The notes below the pieces were generated by a model. The model was not told where the DNA came from. It made no database searches and saw nothing but the letters and a program-made list of their open reading frames with translations. The position numbers were made by a program, and so were the translations under genes. Below, piece by piece: positions 17,778 through 28,719 of a stretch of 33,719 nt of DNA. Location of the stretch: assembly GCA_001872995.1 (NCBI GenBank), contig MNXO01000012.1, forward strand, positions 1-33,719, in the 5' to 3' direction. The stretch's first letter is position 1. Each line of letters begins with the position of its first letter. This DNA comes from Bacteroidetes bacterium CG2_30_32_10. Its GTDB lineage: Bacteria; Bacteroidota; Bacteroidia; Bacteroidales; CG2-30-32-10.

Positions 17778-19166
17778 ATGGAAGTATTTTATGTATGTTG
17801 TGGATTGGCAATAGGTTTTCTTATTGCTTGGTTTTATATTAACAATAAAGGAAAAAATAAAATAGATAATTTGCAGCAATCTTTCTATGATTTAGAAAAA
17901 GATAAAATAAAAACAATTGCTGAATATGATAAATCGAATGGTATCTTAGGTGAAAAGCTTGAAACATTGATTAAAGAAGCCGACATCAACAAAAAAGAAT
18001 TATTGGAAGAAAAACTTAAATCCGAAGCTTATTCTACTAGACTTGCAAAAGCAGAAGTTGAATTTCGCAATCTACAAGAAAAACTTGCTACACAAAAAAC
18101 AGAATATGAAGAACTCCAGAAAAAATTAACTATTGAATTTGAAAATATTGCAAATAAGGTTTTAAAAGTACACTCTCAAGAGTTTACTTTGTCAAACCAA
18201 AAGAATATTGGCGATATTCTTAATCCTTTGCGTGAAAAGATTACTGATTTTGAGAAAAAAGTTAATGAGGCTTACGATAAAGAGCTTAGGGATAAAATAA
18301 GCTTGAAAGAAGAAGTTAAAAAACTATATGAATTAAATCATAAAATTAACGAAGAAGCTCGTAACCTTACAAGAGCACTTAAAGGAGACTCAAAGAAACA
18401 AGGAAACTGGGGAGAAGTGGTGCTTGAACGTATTTTAGAACGTTCGGGACTTGCCAAAGGGCAGGAATATGAAATGCAAGTTTCTATTACCAATGAAGAC
18501 GGCAAGCGTTTTCAACCAGATGCAGTGGTTTTTTTGCCTGATAAAAAACACATCATTATTGACTCGAAGGTATCGCTTGTTGCTTACGAGAATTATGTAA
18601 ATGCCACAGATGAAGAGCGGAAAGTACAATTTATAAAAGAGCATTTGCATTCAGTTAGAACTCACATCAAGGAGCTTAGTGAAAAAAACTATGAAAAATT
18701 AGATAGTTTTAATACTCCAGATTTTGTTTTGCTTTTTATACCTATAGAGTCATCGTTTGGAGTTGCAGTGCAAGCTGACCAAGAGTTGTTTAATTTTGCT
18801 TGGGATAATAAAATTGTTATTGTGAGTCCTTCTACATTACTTGCAACTTTGAGAACGATTGCTTCTATTTGGAAACAAGAAAATCAAACTAAAAACGCAC
18901 TCGAAATAGCAAGTCAAGGCGGTGCTTTATACGATAAATTTGTTGGTTTTGTTAAAGATTTAGATAAAATAGGAATTAATATTCGCCAAACACAAAATTC
19001 TTATGATGATGCTATGAATAAACTTCAGATAGGGAAGGGCAATCTAATTACAAGAGCTGAAAATATAAGAAAATTGGGTGCAAAGACTAAAAACACATTG
19101 CCTGAAAAGTTTGTTTCGGAAGAGGAAACAGGGACCCTTTTTGATCAAAGCAAACCGGAAGATTAA
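17778..19166 (+). CDS. rmuC: DNA recombination protein RmuC homologue
   Basis: N-terminal TM, coiled coil, KGDSKKQGNWGEVVLERILERSGL, PDAVVFLPDKKHIIIDSKVSL nuclease-like core. Confidence 0.93.
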   Translation: MEVFYVCCGLAIGFLIAWFYINNKGKNKIDNLQQSFYDLEKDKIKTIAEYDKSNGILGEKLETLIKEADINKKELLEEKLKSEAYSTRLAKAEVEFRNLQEKLATQKTEYEELQKKLTIEFENIANKVLKVHSQEFTLSNQKNIGDILNPLREKITDFEKKVNEAYDKELRDKISLKEEVKKLYELNHKINEEARNLTRALKGDSKKQGNWGEVVLERILERSGLAKGQEYEMQVSITNEDGKRFQPDAVVFLPDKKHIIIDSKVSLVAYENYVNATDEERKVQFIKEHLHSVRTHIKELSEKNYEKLDSFNTPDFVLLFIPIESSFGVAVQADQELFNFAWDNKIVIVSPSTLLATLRTIASIWKQENQTKNALEIASQGGALYDKFVGFVKDLDKIGINIRQTQNSYDDAMNKLQIGKGNLITRAENIRKLGAKTKNTLPEKFVSEEETGTLFDQSKPED

Positions 19167-19172
19167 AAACAA

Positions 19173-20294
19173 TCACACATTTTTATTTTCTTTCTTTCTA
19201 CTTTTAATAGCAATAAGGAACAATGTTAAAAACAGAATAACAAGGTATGTTCCAAAAAACAAAAAGTACAAAATGCTCCATTCGTTGATAAACTGCAAAA
19301 CAATAACATTAAGAATTGCTGAAATAATTGATATTGTGATAAAAACTAAAGCCACCTGCTTGTCGTTTAAACCAAGATATGATAAATGATGTGTTGTGTG
19401 ATCTTTGCCACCAATAAAAGGTGAAGTGCGTTTAGCCAATCGTTTAATAAATACAGTCGTTGTGTCAATAAGTGGTAAAGCAAATATTAGTGAAACGGAA
19501 ATGATTTGTTTAGAAAAAAAATAACTTTCGTTGTTGTCGTTATTAATATTCCAAAAATAAACAATACCCATTGCTGCTAAAAAGATTCCTAAAAATTGAC
19601 TTCCTGTATTGCCCATATACATTTTGGCTGGATGCCAATTAAACTTTAAAAAACCAATTAAAGTGGCAAGCAAGCCAATTAAGATTAATATATGAGGATT
19701 TCCAATATCATTTTGAATAAAAATATTTAAAAGAACACAAATAATAATAGATGCCGAAATAGAGGTTGAAATTGCATCCATATTATCAAGCATATTAATT
19801 GAATTCATAATGCCAACCACCCAAATTAGTGTAAGAATATAATCAAGGTAAACCTGATTGAAAAAATGGATATAAGTTCCAGTAAAAATTAAAATGAAAC
19901 CGCAGGTTAATTGGGTGAAAAATTTCAAGAAAGGCTTGGTATTATATGCATCATCAAATAAACCCATCAAAAATCCCAAAGTGCTCGAAAGTAAAATGCC
20001 GAGAAATTGAGCGTTTAAAAAGAATTGGCTTTTTTCAAAAATAAAAGAGTAAGAAATAATGGATAAAAGAAAGATAATATAAAAAGATATGCCACCAATT
20101 GCAGGCTTAGATTGAGAAGCCCAGCGAATTGCGTTTTCTTCTCCATTTCTAATGCCCAGTGTATTGGCAAACTTCAATAAAAGACTATTTATTAATACCG
20201 AAAATAGTATGGAACAAATGAAAAAAGCGATATAAATAATTGGCAAATAGTATTCTGAATTAATCAAAGATTGAATGAACGCAAACATAAACAT
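19173..20294 (-). CDS. Undecaprenyl-phosphate sugar-1-phosphate transferase, WecA/MraY family
   Basis: Multi-TM; GLFDDAYNTKPFLKFFTQ, NMLDNMDAIS, GNTGSQFLGIFL, GGKDHTTHHLSYLGL. Confidence 0.92.
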   Translation of the reverse strand: MFMFAFIQSLINSEYYLPIIYIAFFICSILFSVLINSLLLKFANTLGIRNGEENAIRWASQSKPAIGGISFYIIFLLSIISYSFIFEKSQFFLNAQFLGILLSSTLGFLMGLFDDAYNTKPFLKFFTQLTCGFILIFTGTYIHFFNQVYLDYILTLIWVVGIMNSINMLDNMDAISTSISASIIICVLLNIFIQNDIGNPHILILIGLLATLIGFLKFNWHPAKMYMGNTGSQFLGIFLAAMGIVYFWNINNDNNESYFFSKQIISVSLIFALPLIDTTTVFIKRLAKRTSPFIGGKDHTTHHLSYLGLNDKQVALVFITISIISAILNVIVLQFINEWSILYFLFFGTYLVILFLTLFLIAIKSRKKENKNV

Positions 20295-20302
20295 TTAGAA
20301 TA

Positions 20303-20845
20303 TTAAAACTTACTTATGAAATTAGCAAAAGGTTTGCCTTTTTTATCTTTATCTGAAATGGTTGGATTGGCTATGTTCCATGCGATATTTAAATCCGAAT
20401 CGCTCCATAATAAAGTGTCCTCAGCTTCTTTATTGTATTTATTGCTGCATTTATAGGTAAAAATAGTATTATCTTCAAGTGTAAGAAATCCATGAGCAAA
20501 GCCAACTGGGATGTATAGCATTTTTTTCTCATATTCATCAATAATAAGAGAAAAATATTTGCCATAAGTAGGAGAATTTTTACGAATATCTAAAGCCACA
20601 TCAAGCACGCTGCCTTTTATAACACGCACTAATTTGCTTTGTGCATAAGGTGGGTTTTGAAAGTGCATTCCTCTAAGAACTCCTTTATTTGATTTTGATT
20701 GATTATCTTGTATAAACTCTTCAATGATGCCATTTTTTTCAAATATTGCTTTGTTATATGATTCGTAAAAATAGCCTCTTTCATCTTCAAATACTGAAGG
20801 TGAAATTATTAACAATCCTGAAATATTGGTATTGATTACTTCCAT
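20303..20845 (-). CDS. rfbC: dTDP-4-dehydrorhamnose 3,5-epimerase
   Basis: DERGYFYESYN, GVLRGMHFQNPPYAQSKLVRVIKGSVLDVALDIRKNSPTYG, VGFAHGFLTLEDNT. Confidence 0.93.
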   Translation of the reverse strand: MEVINTNISGLLIISPSVFEDERGYFYESYNKAIFEKNGIIEEFIQDNQSKSNKGVLRGMHFQNPPYAQSKLVRVIKGSVLDVALDIRKNSPTYGKYFSLIIDEYEKKMLYIPVGFAHGFLTLEDNTIFTYKCSNKYNKEAEDTLLWSDSDLNIAWNIANPTISDKDKKGKPFANFISKF

Positions 20846-23256
20846 TTTTTATTTTTAAAATTAATCGAGCTTAAAAATTTTTTTAATTTGCTTTGTATGG
20901 CATCATCGTCATAGTAGCCATATCCGTAGCCGTTTGAATAATTTTTAGATTTTCCATAAGATAAGTACTGCGAATCAACTGCATTTAATATGATTGATAA
21001 ATTTTTTATGTTGTTTTCATTGATTAATGCATCAACATTGGCAATATAGCTTCGTTTTGAATGGTTAGCATAAAATACATATATTGGATAATCTGCTTTG
21101 ATAAGACTTTTCATACCATCAGTTACTAAACCAATAGGAGGATTGTCGATAATAATAAAGTCGTACGTTAATTTAAGTTGTTCAATTAGGTCGTCCATAC
21201 GCTTATTCAGAATTAATTCAGAAGGATTTGGTGGAATGGGACCCGCTGTAATAAAATCAAGATTATTAATGCTGCTGTGGTTAATACAATTATCTAAAGT
21301 TGTTTGTCCTGCTAATATAGTGCTTATTCCGTATAGGTTTTCGGAACCAAAACCAGAATGTATCTTTGGCTTACGCATATCCAAATCGAGTATGATAACT
21401 TTTTTATCCGAAAAAGCAAGAATACCAGCTAAATTGATAGCAATAAATGTTTTGCCTTCGCCAGATACGGTAGATGTTATTGCAATAACCTTTGCTCCTG
21501 ACTCATTAGAAATAAATTGAAGATTGGTTCTTATTATTCTTAGGTATTCTGCAATTAATGATTTAGGTTTTTTATCAACAATCATTTGCGAAATAGGTAT
21601 ATCATACTTATATTTCGGTAATATACCAAGCAAAGGAGCATTGCTGTGTTTTGATATGTCTTCAACTGATCTAATTTCATTATAAAATAAATAAATAACC
21701 AATACTACAATCAAACTAATTAAAAAAGCGGCTATAATAGCACCTATATATATTCTTTTTTTCTGAGGAGAAACTGGCTTGCTTGGAGTAGTAGATTTTT
21801 CGAGAATTAGATTTTGAGATACATAACCCGCTTTCATAATCGAATATTCTGCTCTTTTTTCAATTAGTTGATTATGGAATTGTTCGTTAATAGCATATAT
21901 TCTTTGTAGTCGATTAAGTTCAACGGCATTAAAATCGCCCGTTTTGGCATTGATAAGTTTTTCGTAGCCTTGTATTTTTATTTTAAGTTCTGATTTGCGA
22001 TGTTGAATGTTATTCTTCAAAGATTTTATACTTTCGATAAGTAATTTTTTTTGGATGTTAATTTGGTAATTAATAGATTCTATTTGGCTGCTATTGAGGG
22101 TTACTTCGTAGAGAAGTTGTTCTCTTTTCAATAGCAAATCCTGCAAATTATTCAATAAACTAGAAATTATTCCTTGAAATTCACTACCAGCAATAGTTGC
22201 AATAAGTTTATAAATATCAACGTTTTCAGATGCATTAAAAGTAATTTCCACTTCATTGAGCATATTTTCTTCCAATTCTAGTTTAGAAAATTGGTTTTCC
22301 AATTCATTCTGACGTGAAAATAATGTTGGAACAACATCTAGTTTAATAGTATCAATTTTATTGGTTTTTTTAAATCTTTCTAACTGATTTTCAGATTTTG
22401 CAAGCGTATCATACATTCGGTTTATCTGATTGTCAATAAATTCAATAATTTTATTGGTACTTTCTGCTTTTTTTTCAATATCATATATAACAAATTCTTC
22501 GGCAATAGTATTAACTATGTCTGAAGTTTTTTGGGCATTTTCGTCTCTAAAAGTAATACTAACTGTTTTGGCTGCTTCATTGATGATGCTAATGTTCAAT
22601 GGTCTTACATAATTAGATAAATTGGTAGAAGGATTATTAATGATAAAATAGTAATTATCGCTATTTAATATTCCACTTTTATTAAAAACCACTTCAGGAT
22701 TGGTTACTTTAACATCTAAATCGACATCTTGAAAAACTATTTTTTCGGTCAATCCAAAAGTTTTTTCAATTTTGGAGTTATCGCTAATGCAGTAAGAGAT
22801 TTTAATTTGTTTGTCGTCATTGAAATTAATATATATAGGAATCCCATAAATAGCAGGGTTTTTTATAGAATATTTTATTTCAAATGGGGAGCTTTTGTAT
22901 AGCTCAAAATTTAATAGTCTGCCCTCTGTATAATAAGAAATATCTAAAGGTAGTTTACTTATCACTCTGTTTAAAAACAGGGAAGAACGCATTAATTCTA
23001 TTTGTTTTGCGAGATTGTTGTCTTCTTCAACATTAATGTTATTGGTTTGAAAAATTTTTTGAGCTTCGTTATCGCTGCTTAATTGAATAATGGAATGTGT
23101 TTCATAAATGGGTGGCGTATATCGCAGATAGATATAAGAACCAGCGATAGCCATTATAAATAATATTGCGAAAAGTAAAAGATTTCTTTTGACTAAGAAT
23201 AAAAATAACTTTGGGTCAATTTCTTCATTGATAATTGAAAACTTCTTAGGCTGCAT
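20836..23256 (-). CDS. Wzc-like polysaccharide co-polymerase / BY-kinase
   Basis: Two TM segments flanking a coiled-coil periplasmic domain; TSTVSGEGKTFIAINLA (Walker A), VIILDLDMRKPK (A'), DFIIIDNPPIG (B), Tyr-rich tail. Confidence 0.94.
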   Translation of the reverse strand: MQPKKFSIINEEIDPKLFLFLVKRNLLLFAILFIMAIAGSYIYLRYTPPIYETHSIIQLSSDNEAQKIFQTNNINVEEDNNLAKQIELMRSSLFLNRVISKLPLDISYYTEGRLLNFELYKSSPFEIKYSIKNPAIYGIPIYINFNDDKQIKISYCISDNSKIEKTFGLTEKIVFQDVDLDVKVTNPEVVFNKSGILNSDNYYFIINNPSTNLSNYVRPLNISIINEAAKTVSITFRDENAQKTSDIVNTIAEEFVIYDIEKKAESTNKIIEFIDNQINRMYDTLAKSENQLERFKKTNKIDTIKLDVVPTLFSRQNELENQFSKLELEENMLNEVEITFNASENVDIYKLIATIAGSEFQGIISSLLNNLQDLLLKREQLLYEVTLNSSQIESINYQINIQKKLLIESIKSLKNNIQHRKSELKIKIQGYEKLINAKTGDFNAVELNRLQRIYAINEQFHNQLIEKRAEYSIMKAGYVSQNLILEKSTTPSKPVSPQKKRIYIGAIIAAFLISLIVVLVIYLFYNEIRSVEDISKHSNAPLLGILPKYKYDIPISQMIVDKKPKSLIAEYLRIIRTNLQFISNESGAKVIAITSTVSGEGKTFIAINLAGILAFSDKKVIILDLDMRKPKIHSGFGSENLYGISTILAGQTTLDNCINHSSINNLDFITAGPIPPNPSELILNKRMDDLIEQLKLTYDFIIIDNPPIGLVTDGMKSLIKADYPIYVFYANHSKRSYIANVDALINENNIKNLSIILNAVDSQYLSYGKSKNYSNGYGYGYYDDDAIQSKLKKFLSSINFKNKKWK

Positions 23257-23257
23257 A

Positions 23258-24007
23258 TTATTTAAATAAATTGTAAATCAATAAAGTTGTTGATAATAGA
23301 GTTAAGTAGGGTGCAATGTTTTCAAGAATACGTTGAGCCACTTTTGGTCTGGGTTCTACATAGATTATATCATTTGCTTGTAGAACAAGGTTTGATGCTT
23401 TCATTCCTTCAATTGTTGAAAGGTCTATTAAATAAACTTTTGGATTATGCAAATCGCCACGTATAAGTTTAATTTTATGTGCTTTGCCATCAGAAATTCC
23501 ACCAGCCAGCGCAAGAGCTTCAATGAGAGTGGTATTTGTGTTTGAAAGCGTAATTACGGTAGATGTTCCGCCTTGTCCACCAGGGAAAATGATAACTCGG
23601 TTGTTGGTAACTTTTAATTGCACAAAAGGTTTGTTATAATATTTGGCATATTTATTTTCGAGTTTTTTTTCGGCTTCGCGAAGGGTTAAATTGCTTAATT
23701 GTTCGCGACCAAGCAATGGAAGTTTAACTTTTCCATCAAATTCAACTTGATAGGTGGAATTGTTGGTTGTATTTTGACTGTTCATATTGGCTTCTAATGG
23801 GTTGATTAGTTTTTCTCCTTCATTAGTAAACAATTTAAACATCAACTCATCGTTTGGTGCAATTTTGTATTCAGGTTTCAAGGTGTCTTCTTTAAAAGAA
23901 GAATAAGGATAGTTTTTTGTTCTTAACATTTGGCTTGGATTAAGCAAATGGCAAGAAGTTAAAAGCAAAATGGGAAGAAAAACAATTAGGAATAATAATC
24001 TTTTCAT
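23258..24007 (-). CDS. Wza/BexD-like polysaccharide export lipoprotein
   Basis: Lipobox LLTSCHLL; YKIAPNDELMFKLF and SLBB-like regions; C-terminal hydrophobic segment. Confidence 0.9.
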   Translation of the reverse strand: MKRLLFLIVFLPILLLTSCHLLNPSQMLRTKNYPYSSFKEDTLKPEYKIAPNDELMFKLFTNEGEKLINPLEANMNSQNTTNNSTYQVEFDGKVKLPLLGREQLSNLTLREAEKKLENKYAKYYNKPFVQLKVTNNRVIIFPGGQGGTSTVITLSNTNTTLIEALALAGGISDGKAHKIKLIRGDLHNPKVYLIDLSTIEGMKASNLVLQANDIIYVEPRPKVAQRILENIAPYLTLLSTTLLIYNLFK

Positions 24008-24071
24008 TTAGCAATATTTATTGTTCAAAAGTAATAAAAAATTATTATTCTGACATTAATATATGAATAAA

Positions 24072-25256
24072 TTAACCAAGTAGTTTGTAATAAAGTTGTT
24101 TCATATCTTCTACAAGACGAGTATAATGGTATTTATTTTTTACAAAATTCCAGCCATCATTGCTTAATTCTTTGCGAAGTAAGTTGTTTTCTACTAATGA
24201 CAATAGGTTTTCATCAAAAGTTTTAAAATCTTGGGCGTTTGAGAGCAAAGCTGTTTTGTTTTTAAGAACCACATCTTCTATACCCCCAACGGCTGTAGTA
24301 ACAATTGGTTTGTTAGATGCTTGTGCTTCAATTAAACTTACAGGGGTTCCTTCGTTTAAAGAAGTGAGGGCTATGATGTCCATTCCTGCATTCACCCAAT
24401 CGGCTTCTTTTATCCAAGAGGTGAAGGTTAAGGTCGCTTTTTGAGTTATATTAGCATTTGTAGTAAAATCAATATTAAGTTCTGTGGCTTTGGCTTCTAT
24501 TTTTTTTCTGTCTTCTCCATCCCCAACAATGAAAGCCCTAATTTTCTTTGAAGTGCTTTGTTGAAGGTTGCGAATAGCATAAAGAAACATAGTGTGGTTT
24601 TTAATGGGAACAATTCTACCGATAATGCCAATGGCTATTTCATCTTCTTCGATATTGTATTTTTGGCGAAAATCCTTTCTTTTGTCATCCATGTGCTCTC
24701 TAAAACGGCTAAGGTCGAAACCCAGAGGGATTACTTCTACTTTATCCTTTCCACAAATTTTATATTTATCTGTTAAATCAAACTTTTGTTTTTCTGATAT
24801 GGCAATAATTTTAGAGCTTTTTTTGGCTAAATTTCTTTCAATTCGTTTATAAAATGTAGCTTGAAAATTATTGAAATATGCATCGAAAACATGCCCGTGA
24901 AAAGTATGAACAATCACTGGAACTTTCTCATTTATTGCGGCATACCTGCCCAAGGCTCCGGCTTTTGAGGCGTGGGTGTGAATTATGTCTGGTTTAAATT
25001 TTTTAATAATTTCTTTTATCTTCTGATATGCAATATAATCATATTTTATATTTAAAGAACGCTTCATTTCTGGGATAATGATAGGTTTAAGTCCCAAATT
25101 GCAAACAATAAATTCAGAATTTTCTTCAGTATCATCTTTTTCGCCACCAATTAATAGTGTTTCAAATTCGGGTGCAAGATATTTGGATAGATATGCTGCG
25201 TTGTAGGTAGGTCCTCCTAAATTGAATCTATTAATAATTCGTAAAACTTTTGGCAT
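24072..25256 (-). CDS. Glycosyltransferase family 4
   Basis: IIHTHASKAGALGRYAA, GIIGRIVPIKNHTMFLYAI, ALTSLNEGTPVSLIEAQASNKPIVTTAVGG. Confidence 0.93.
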   Translation of the reverse strand: MPKVLRIINRFNLGGPTYNAAYLSKYLAPEFETLLIGGEKDDTEENSEFIVCNLGLKPIIIPEMKRSLNIKYDYIAYQKIKEIIKKFKPDIIHTHASKAGALGRYAAINEKVPVIVHTFHGHVFDAYFNNFQATFYKRIERNLAKKSSKIIAISEKQKFDLTDKYKICGKDKVEVIPLGFDLSRFREHMDDKRKDFRQKYNIEEDEIAIGIIGRIVPIKNHTMFLYAIRNLQQSTSKKIRAFIVGDGEDRKKIEAKATELNIDFTTNANITQKATLTFTSWIKEADWVNAGMDIIALTSLNEGTPVSLIEAQASNKPIVTTAVGGIEDVVLKNKTALLSNAQDFKTFDENLLSLVENNLLRKELSNDGWNFVKNKYHYTRLVEDMKQLYYKLLG

Positions 25257-25279
25257 TTCTATGCTATTTTTTGTTTATA

Positions 25280-25287
25280 CAAAGATA
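25280..25287 (-). promoter_or_regulatory. Putative -7 element (TATCTTTG) for the GT4 / polysaccharide cluster
   Basis: Minus-strand exact TAnnTTTG, 24 nt upstream of the GT4 ATG. No clear -33; that region overlaps the terminator hairpin. Confidence 0.4.
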
Positions 25288-25298
25288 GTATTAATAAT

Positions 25299-25330
25299 AA
25301 AAAAAGAGGTTGTTGTAACCTCTTTTTTTT
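25299..25330 (-). terminator. Intrinsic terminator of argF, symmetric and so potentially bidirectional
   Basis: AAAAAAAGAGGTT-gttgt-AACCTCTTTTTTTT: perfect hairpin flanked by A and T tracts, about 25 nt past the argF stop. Confidence 0.85.
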
Positions 25331-25354
25331 AGTTTTAACTTAAAGATTGCGAAA

Positions 25355-26356
25355 TTAGCAACCTAGGGTTGCAATCATAATTGCTTTTATGGTATGCATC
25401 CGGTTTTCGGCTTCGTCAAAAACAACTGATGCTTCAGATTCAAAAACATCATCCGTAACTTCCATTCCATTAAGACCGTATTTATTGAAAATATCTAATC
25501 CAATTTTTGTGTCTTTATTGTGGAATGCAGGTAAACAATGCAAAAACTTTACTTTTGGATTGCCTGTTTTAGCAACTAATTCTTTATTTATTTGATAGGG
25601 TTTAAGCAACTTGATGCGTTCTTCCCAAACTGAATCTGCTTCTCCCATAGATACCCATACATCTGTGTATAAATAATCAACACCTTTAACAGCATCAGCT
25701 GCATTATCAGTTATAGTAATTTTTGCACCTGTTTGTTTTGCAATTTCTCTGCATTTATTAACAAGTTCTTCGCTTGGTTGACATGCTTTTGGAGCTGCAG
25801 CACGGAAATCCATTCCCATTTTTGCTGCACCAACTAACAAAGAGTTTCCCATATTGTTGCGAGCATCGCCTAAATAACAAAAAGAAATTTTATTTAAAGG
25901 CTTGTCGCTGTGTTCTTTCATTGTCATTAAATCGGCGAGAATTTGGGTTGGGTGAAATTCGGTTGTTAAACCATTCCAAACAGGAACACCAGCATATTTG
26001 GCAAGTTCTTCAACTATTGCCTGTCCATAACCACGGTATTCAATGGCATCATACATTCTGCCAAGAACTCTTGCGGTGTCTTTCATTGTTTCTTTTTTGC
26101 CTATTTGTGAACCAGAGGGTCCAAGGTAGGTGATGTGAGCTCCTTGATCGAGTGCAGCTACTTCGAAAGCACAACGTGTACGGGTGGAGTCCTTCTCGAA
26201 TATAAGTGCAATATTTTTGCCTTTTAATCTTTGTTGTTCGGTACCAGCGTATTTATTTTTTTTTAAATCTACTGATAAATCGAGAAGAAATTGAATTTCT
26301 GTAGGTGTAAAATCAAGAAGTTTTAAAAAATGTCTGTTTTTTAAATTGAATGCCAT
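25355..26356 (-). CDS. argF: Ornithine carbamoyltransferase
   Basis: [15 protein letters not shown] (STRT), [20 protein letters not shown]. Confidence 0.96.
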   Translation of the reverse strand: MAFNLKNRHFLKLLDFTPTEIQFLLDLSVDLKKNKYAGTEQQRLKGKNIALIFEKDSTRTRCAFEVAALDQGAHITYLGPSGSQIGKKETMKDTARVLGRMYDAIEYRGYGQAIVEELAKYAGVPVWNGLTTEFHPTQILADLMTMKEHSDKPLNKISFCYLGDARNNMGNSLLVGAAKMGMDFRAAAPKACQPSEELVNKCREIAKQTGAKITITDNAADAVKGVDYLYTDVWVSMGEADSVWEERIKLLKPYQINKELVAKTGNPKVKFLHCLPAFHNKDTKIGLDIFNKYGLNGMEVTDDVFESEASVVFDEAENRMHTIKAIMIATLGC

Positions 26357-26395
26357 TGTTTTTAAGTTTTATATTAGTAAAAATTTATTTTTGGG

Positions 26396-26427
26396 CAAAA
26401 TTACACAATCCCTTTTTCATTTTCAAA
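26396..26427 (-). promoter_or_regulatory. Putative sigma-A promoter of argF
   Basis: Minus strand TTTG (26427..26424), N20, TAATTTTG (26403..26396). Confidence 0.6.
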
Positions 26428-26553
26428 AATTAAATGAATCCCAAAATTCTATTAACGAATGTAACTGAATTAAAGGGAACATTCTATAATATTTTTTAAG
26501 GCATAAAATATAATAGGTCAAATGCAGATTTGAATTACGAAAGCAATAACAGC

Positions 26554-28695
26554 TTACTTTTTAGAATCAATAAGAATATTAAGTATTTTGATGCCTGCAT
26601 CAGCAATCATTGTACCAGGACCAAAAATGCCTACCACTCCAGCATCATAAAGAAACTGATAATCTTGAGCAGGAATAACGCCACCTACAATAATCATCAT
26701 ATCATCTCTTCCCAATTTCTTAAGTTCTTCAATGATTTGCGGAACAAGTGTTTTATGACCTGCAGCAAGACTGGATATGCCAACAATGTGAACATCATTT
26801 TCCACAGCTTGTTTTGCTGCTTCGGCAGGAGTTTGAAACAAAGGACCCATATCCACATCAAATCCCATATCTGCATAAGCAGTTGCAACTACTTTAGCAC
26901 CTCTGTCGTGCCCATCTTGTCCCATTTTTGCAATCATAATACGTGGGCGACGACCTTCTATCTTCGCAAATTCATCAGCAAGTTCTCTGGCTTTTTTGAA
27001 ATTACTGTCATTTTCTATTTCCATTTTATATACTCCTGAAATTGAACGAATAGTAGCTTTATATCTACCAAATATTTTTTCGCAAGCATCTGAAATTTCA
27101 CCAAGTGAAGCACGTTTTCTTGCAGCATCTATTGCCAATGCTAATAAATTTCCTTGTCCAGTCTGACAAGCATTAGTAATGGCATCTAATGCTTTTTTAA
27201 CCTCATCGCTATTTCTTTCAGCTCTTAGTTTTTTCAAACGAGCTATTTGCGATATACGAACGGCAGTGTTATCTACCTCTAAAGTTTCGATGGGGTCTTC
27301 TTTATCTAAGCGATATTTATTTATACCTACAATTACGTCTTTACCTGAATCAATCTTTGCCTGTTTGCGTGCAGAAGCCTCTTCAATTCGCATTTTTGGC
27401 AAACCTGTTTCAATAGCTTTTGCCATTCCACCCAATTCTTCAACCTCTTGTATTAGTTTCCATGCTTTGTGAGCGATTTCGTGAGTTAATGCTTCTACAT
27501 AATAAGAACCAGCCCATGGATCAATGGCTTTGCATATATTAGTTTCTTCTTGTATAAATATTTGGGTGTTTCTTGCAATACGAGCGGAAAAATCAGTGGG
27601 TAGTGCAATTGCTTCATCAAGAGCATTGGTGTGAAGAGATTGCGTATGACCCAAAGCAGCAGCCATCGCTTCAATACAAGTACGAGCTATATTATTATAG
27701 GGGTCTTGCTCTGTTAAACTCCATCCAGAAGTTTGCGAATGTGTTCTTAAGGCAAGCGATTTAGGGTTCTTAGGATTGAATTGTTTAACCAATTTTGCCC
27801 ACAACATTCTTGCTGCACGCATTTTAGCTATTTCCATAAAATGATTCATTCCTACACCCCAGAAAAACGACAATCTTGGTGCAAAAGAATCTATGTCCAT
27901 ACCAGCTTTAACGCCAGTACGCAAATATTCTAAGCCATCAGCTAAAGTATAAGCCAATTCAATATCAGCAGTGGCACCAGCTTCTTGTATATGATATCCA
28001 CTAATGCTAATAGAATTGAATTTAGGCATGTTTTTGGATGTAAACTCAAATATGTCAGCAATAATTTTCATAGAAGGAGTTGGCGGATAAATATAAGTGT
28101 TACGAACCATAAACTCCTTTAAAATGTCATTTTGAATGGTTCCGCTTAGTTTTTCCATTGATACGCCTTGTTCTTCGGCAGCAACAATATAAAATGCAAG
28201 AACTGGTAATACAGCTCCATTCATAGTCATTGAAACAGACATTTTATCTAAGGGAATTTGGTCGAAAAGAACTTTCATATCAAGAATAGAATCGATAGCA
28301 ACACCAGCTTTACCAACATCACCAACAACGCGTTCGTGGTCAGAATCGTAACCACGATGTGTAGCTAAGTCAAATGCAACAGATAATCCCATTTGACCTG
28401 CTGCAAGATTTCTTCTATAAAAGGCATTTGATTCCTCTGCAGTAGAAAAACCAGCATATTGTCTAATTGTCCAAGGCTGCATCACATACATAGTCGAATA
28501 AGGACCTCTTAGAAAAGGCGCTATGCCTGCTGCATAGTTCAAATGTTCCATTCCTAACAAATCAGATTCCTCATAAACTCCTTTAACTGGAATTTGCTCG
28601 GAAGTAATCCAATTTTTACCAACATTATCTTTACTTTCAGAAGAGTTAGTATTTGTAATTGTTTTATATTGAATATTTTTAAAATCTGGACGCAT
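26554..28695 (-). CDS. mutB: Methylmalonyl-CoA mutase large subunit
   Basis: [62 protein letters not shown]12-binding DGHDRG (DxHxxG) and C-terminal domain. Confidence 0.96.
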   Translation of the reverse strand: MRPDFKNIQYKTITNTNSSESKDNVGKNWITSEQIPVKGVYEESDLLGMEHLNYAAGIAPFLRGPYSTMYVMQPWTIRQYAGFSTAEESNAFYRRNLAAGQMGLSVAFDLATHRGYDSDHERVVGDVGKAGVAIDSILDMKVLFDQIPLDKMSVSMTMNGAVLPVLAFYIVAAEEQGVSMEKLSGTIQNDILKEFMVRNTYIYPPTPSMKIIADIFEFTSKNMPKFNSISISGYHIQEAGATADIELAYTLADGLEYLRTGVKAGMDIDSFAPRLSFFWGVGMNHFMEIAKMRAARMLWAKLVKQFNPKNPKSLALRTHSQTSGWSLTEQDPYNNIARTCIEAMAAALGHTQSLHTNALDEAIALPTDFSARIARNTQIFIQEETNICKAIDPWAGSYYVEALTHEIAHKAWKLIQEVEELGGMAKAIETGLPKMRIEEASARKQAKIDSGKDVIVGINKYRLDKEDPIETLEVDNTAVRISQIARLKKLRAERNSDEVKKALDAITNACQTGQGNLLALAIDAARKRASLGEISDACEKIFGRYKATIRSISGVYKMEIENDSNFKKARELADEFAKIEGRRPRIMIAKMGQDGHDRGAKVVATAYADMGFDVDMGPLFQTPAEAAKQAVENDVHIVGISSLAAGHKTLVPQIIEELKKLGRDDMMIIVGGVIPAQDYQFLYDAGVVGIFGPGTMIADAGIKILNILIDSKK

Positions 28696-28719
28696 AATAA
28701 TAATTTTGAGGATTCGTAT

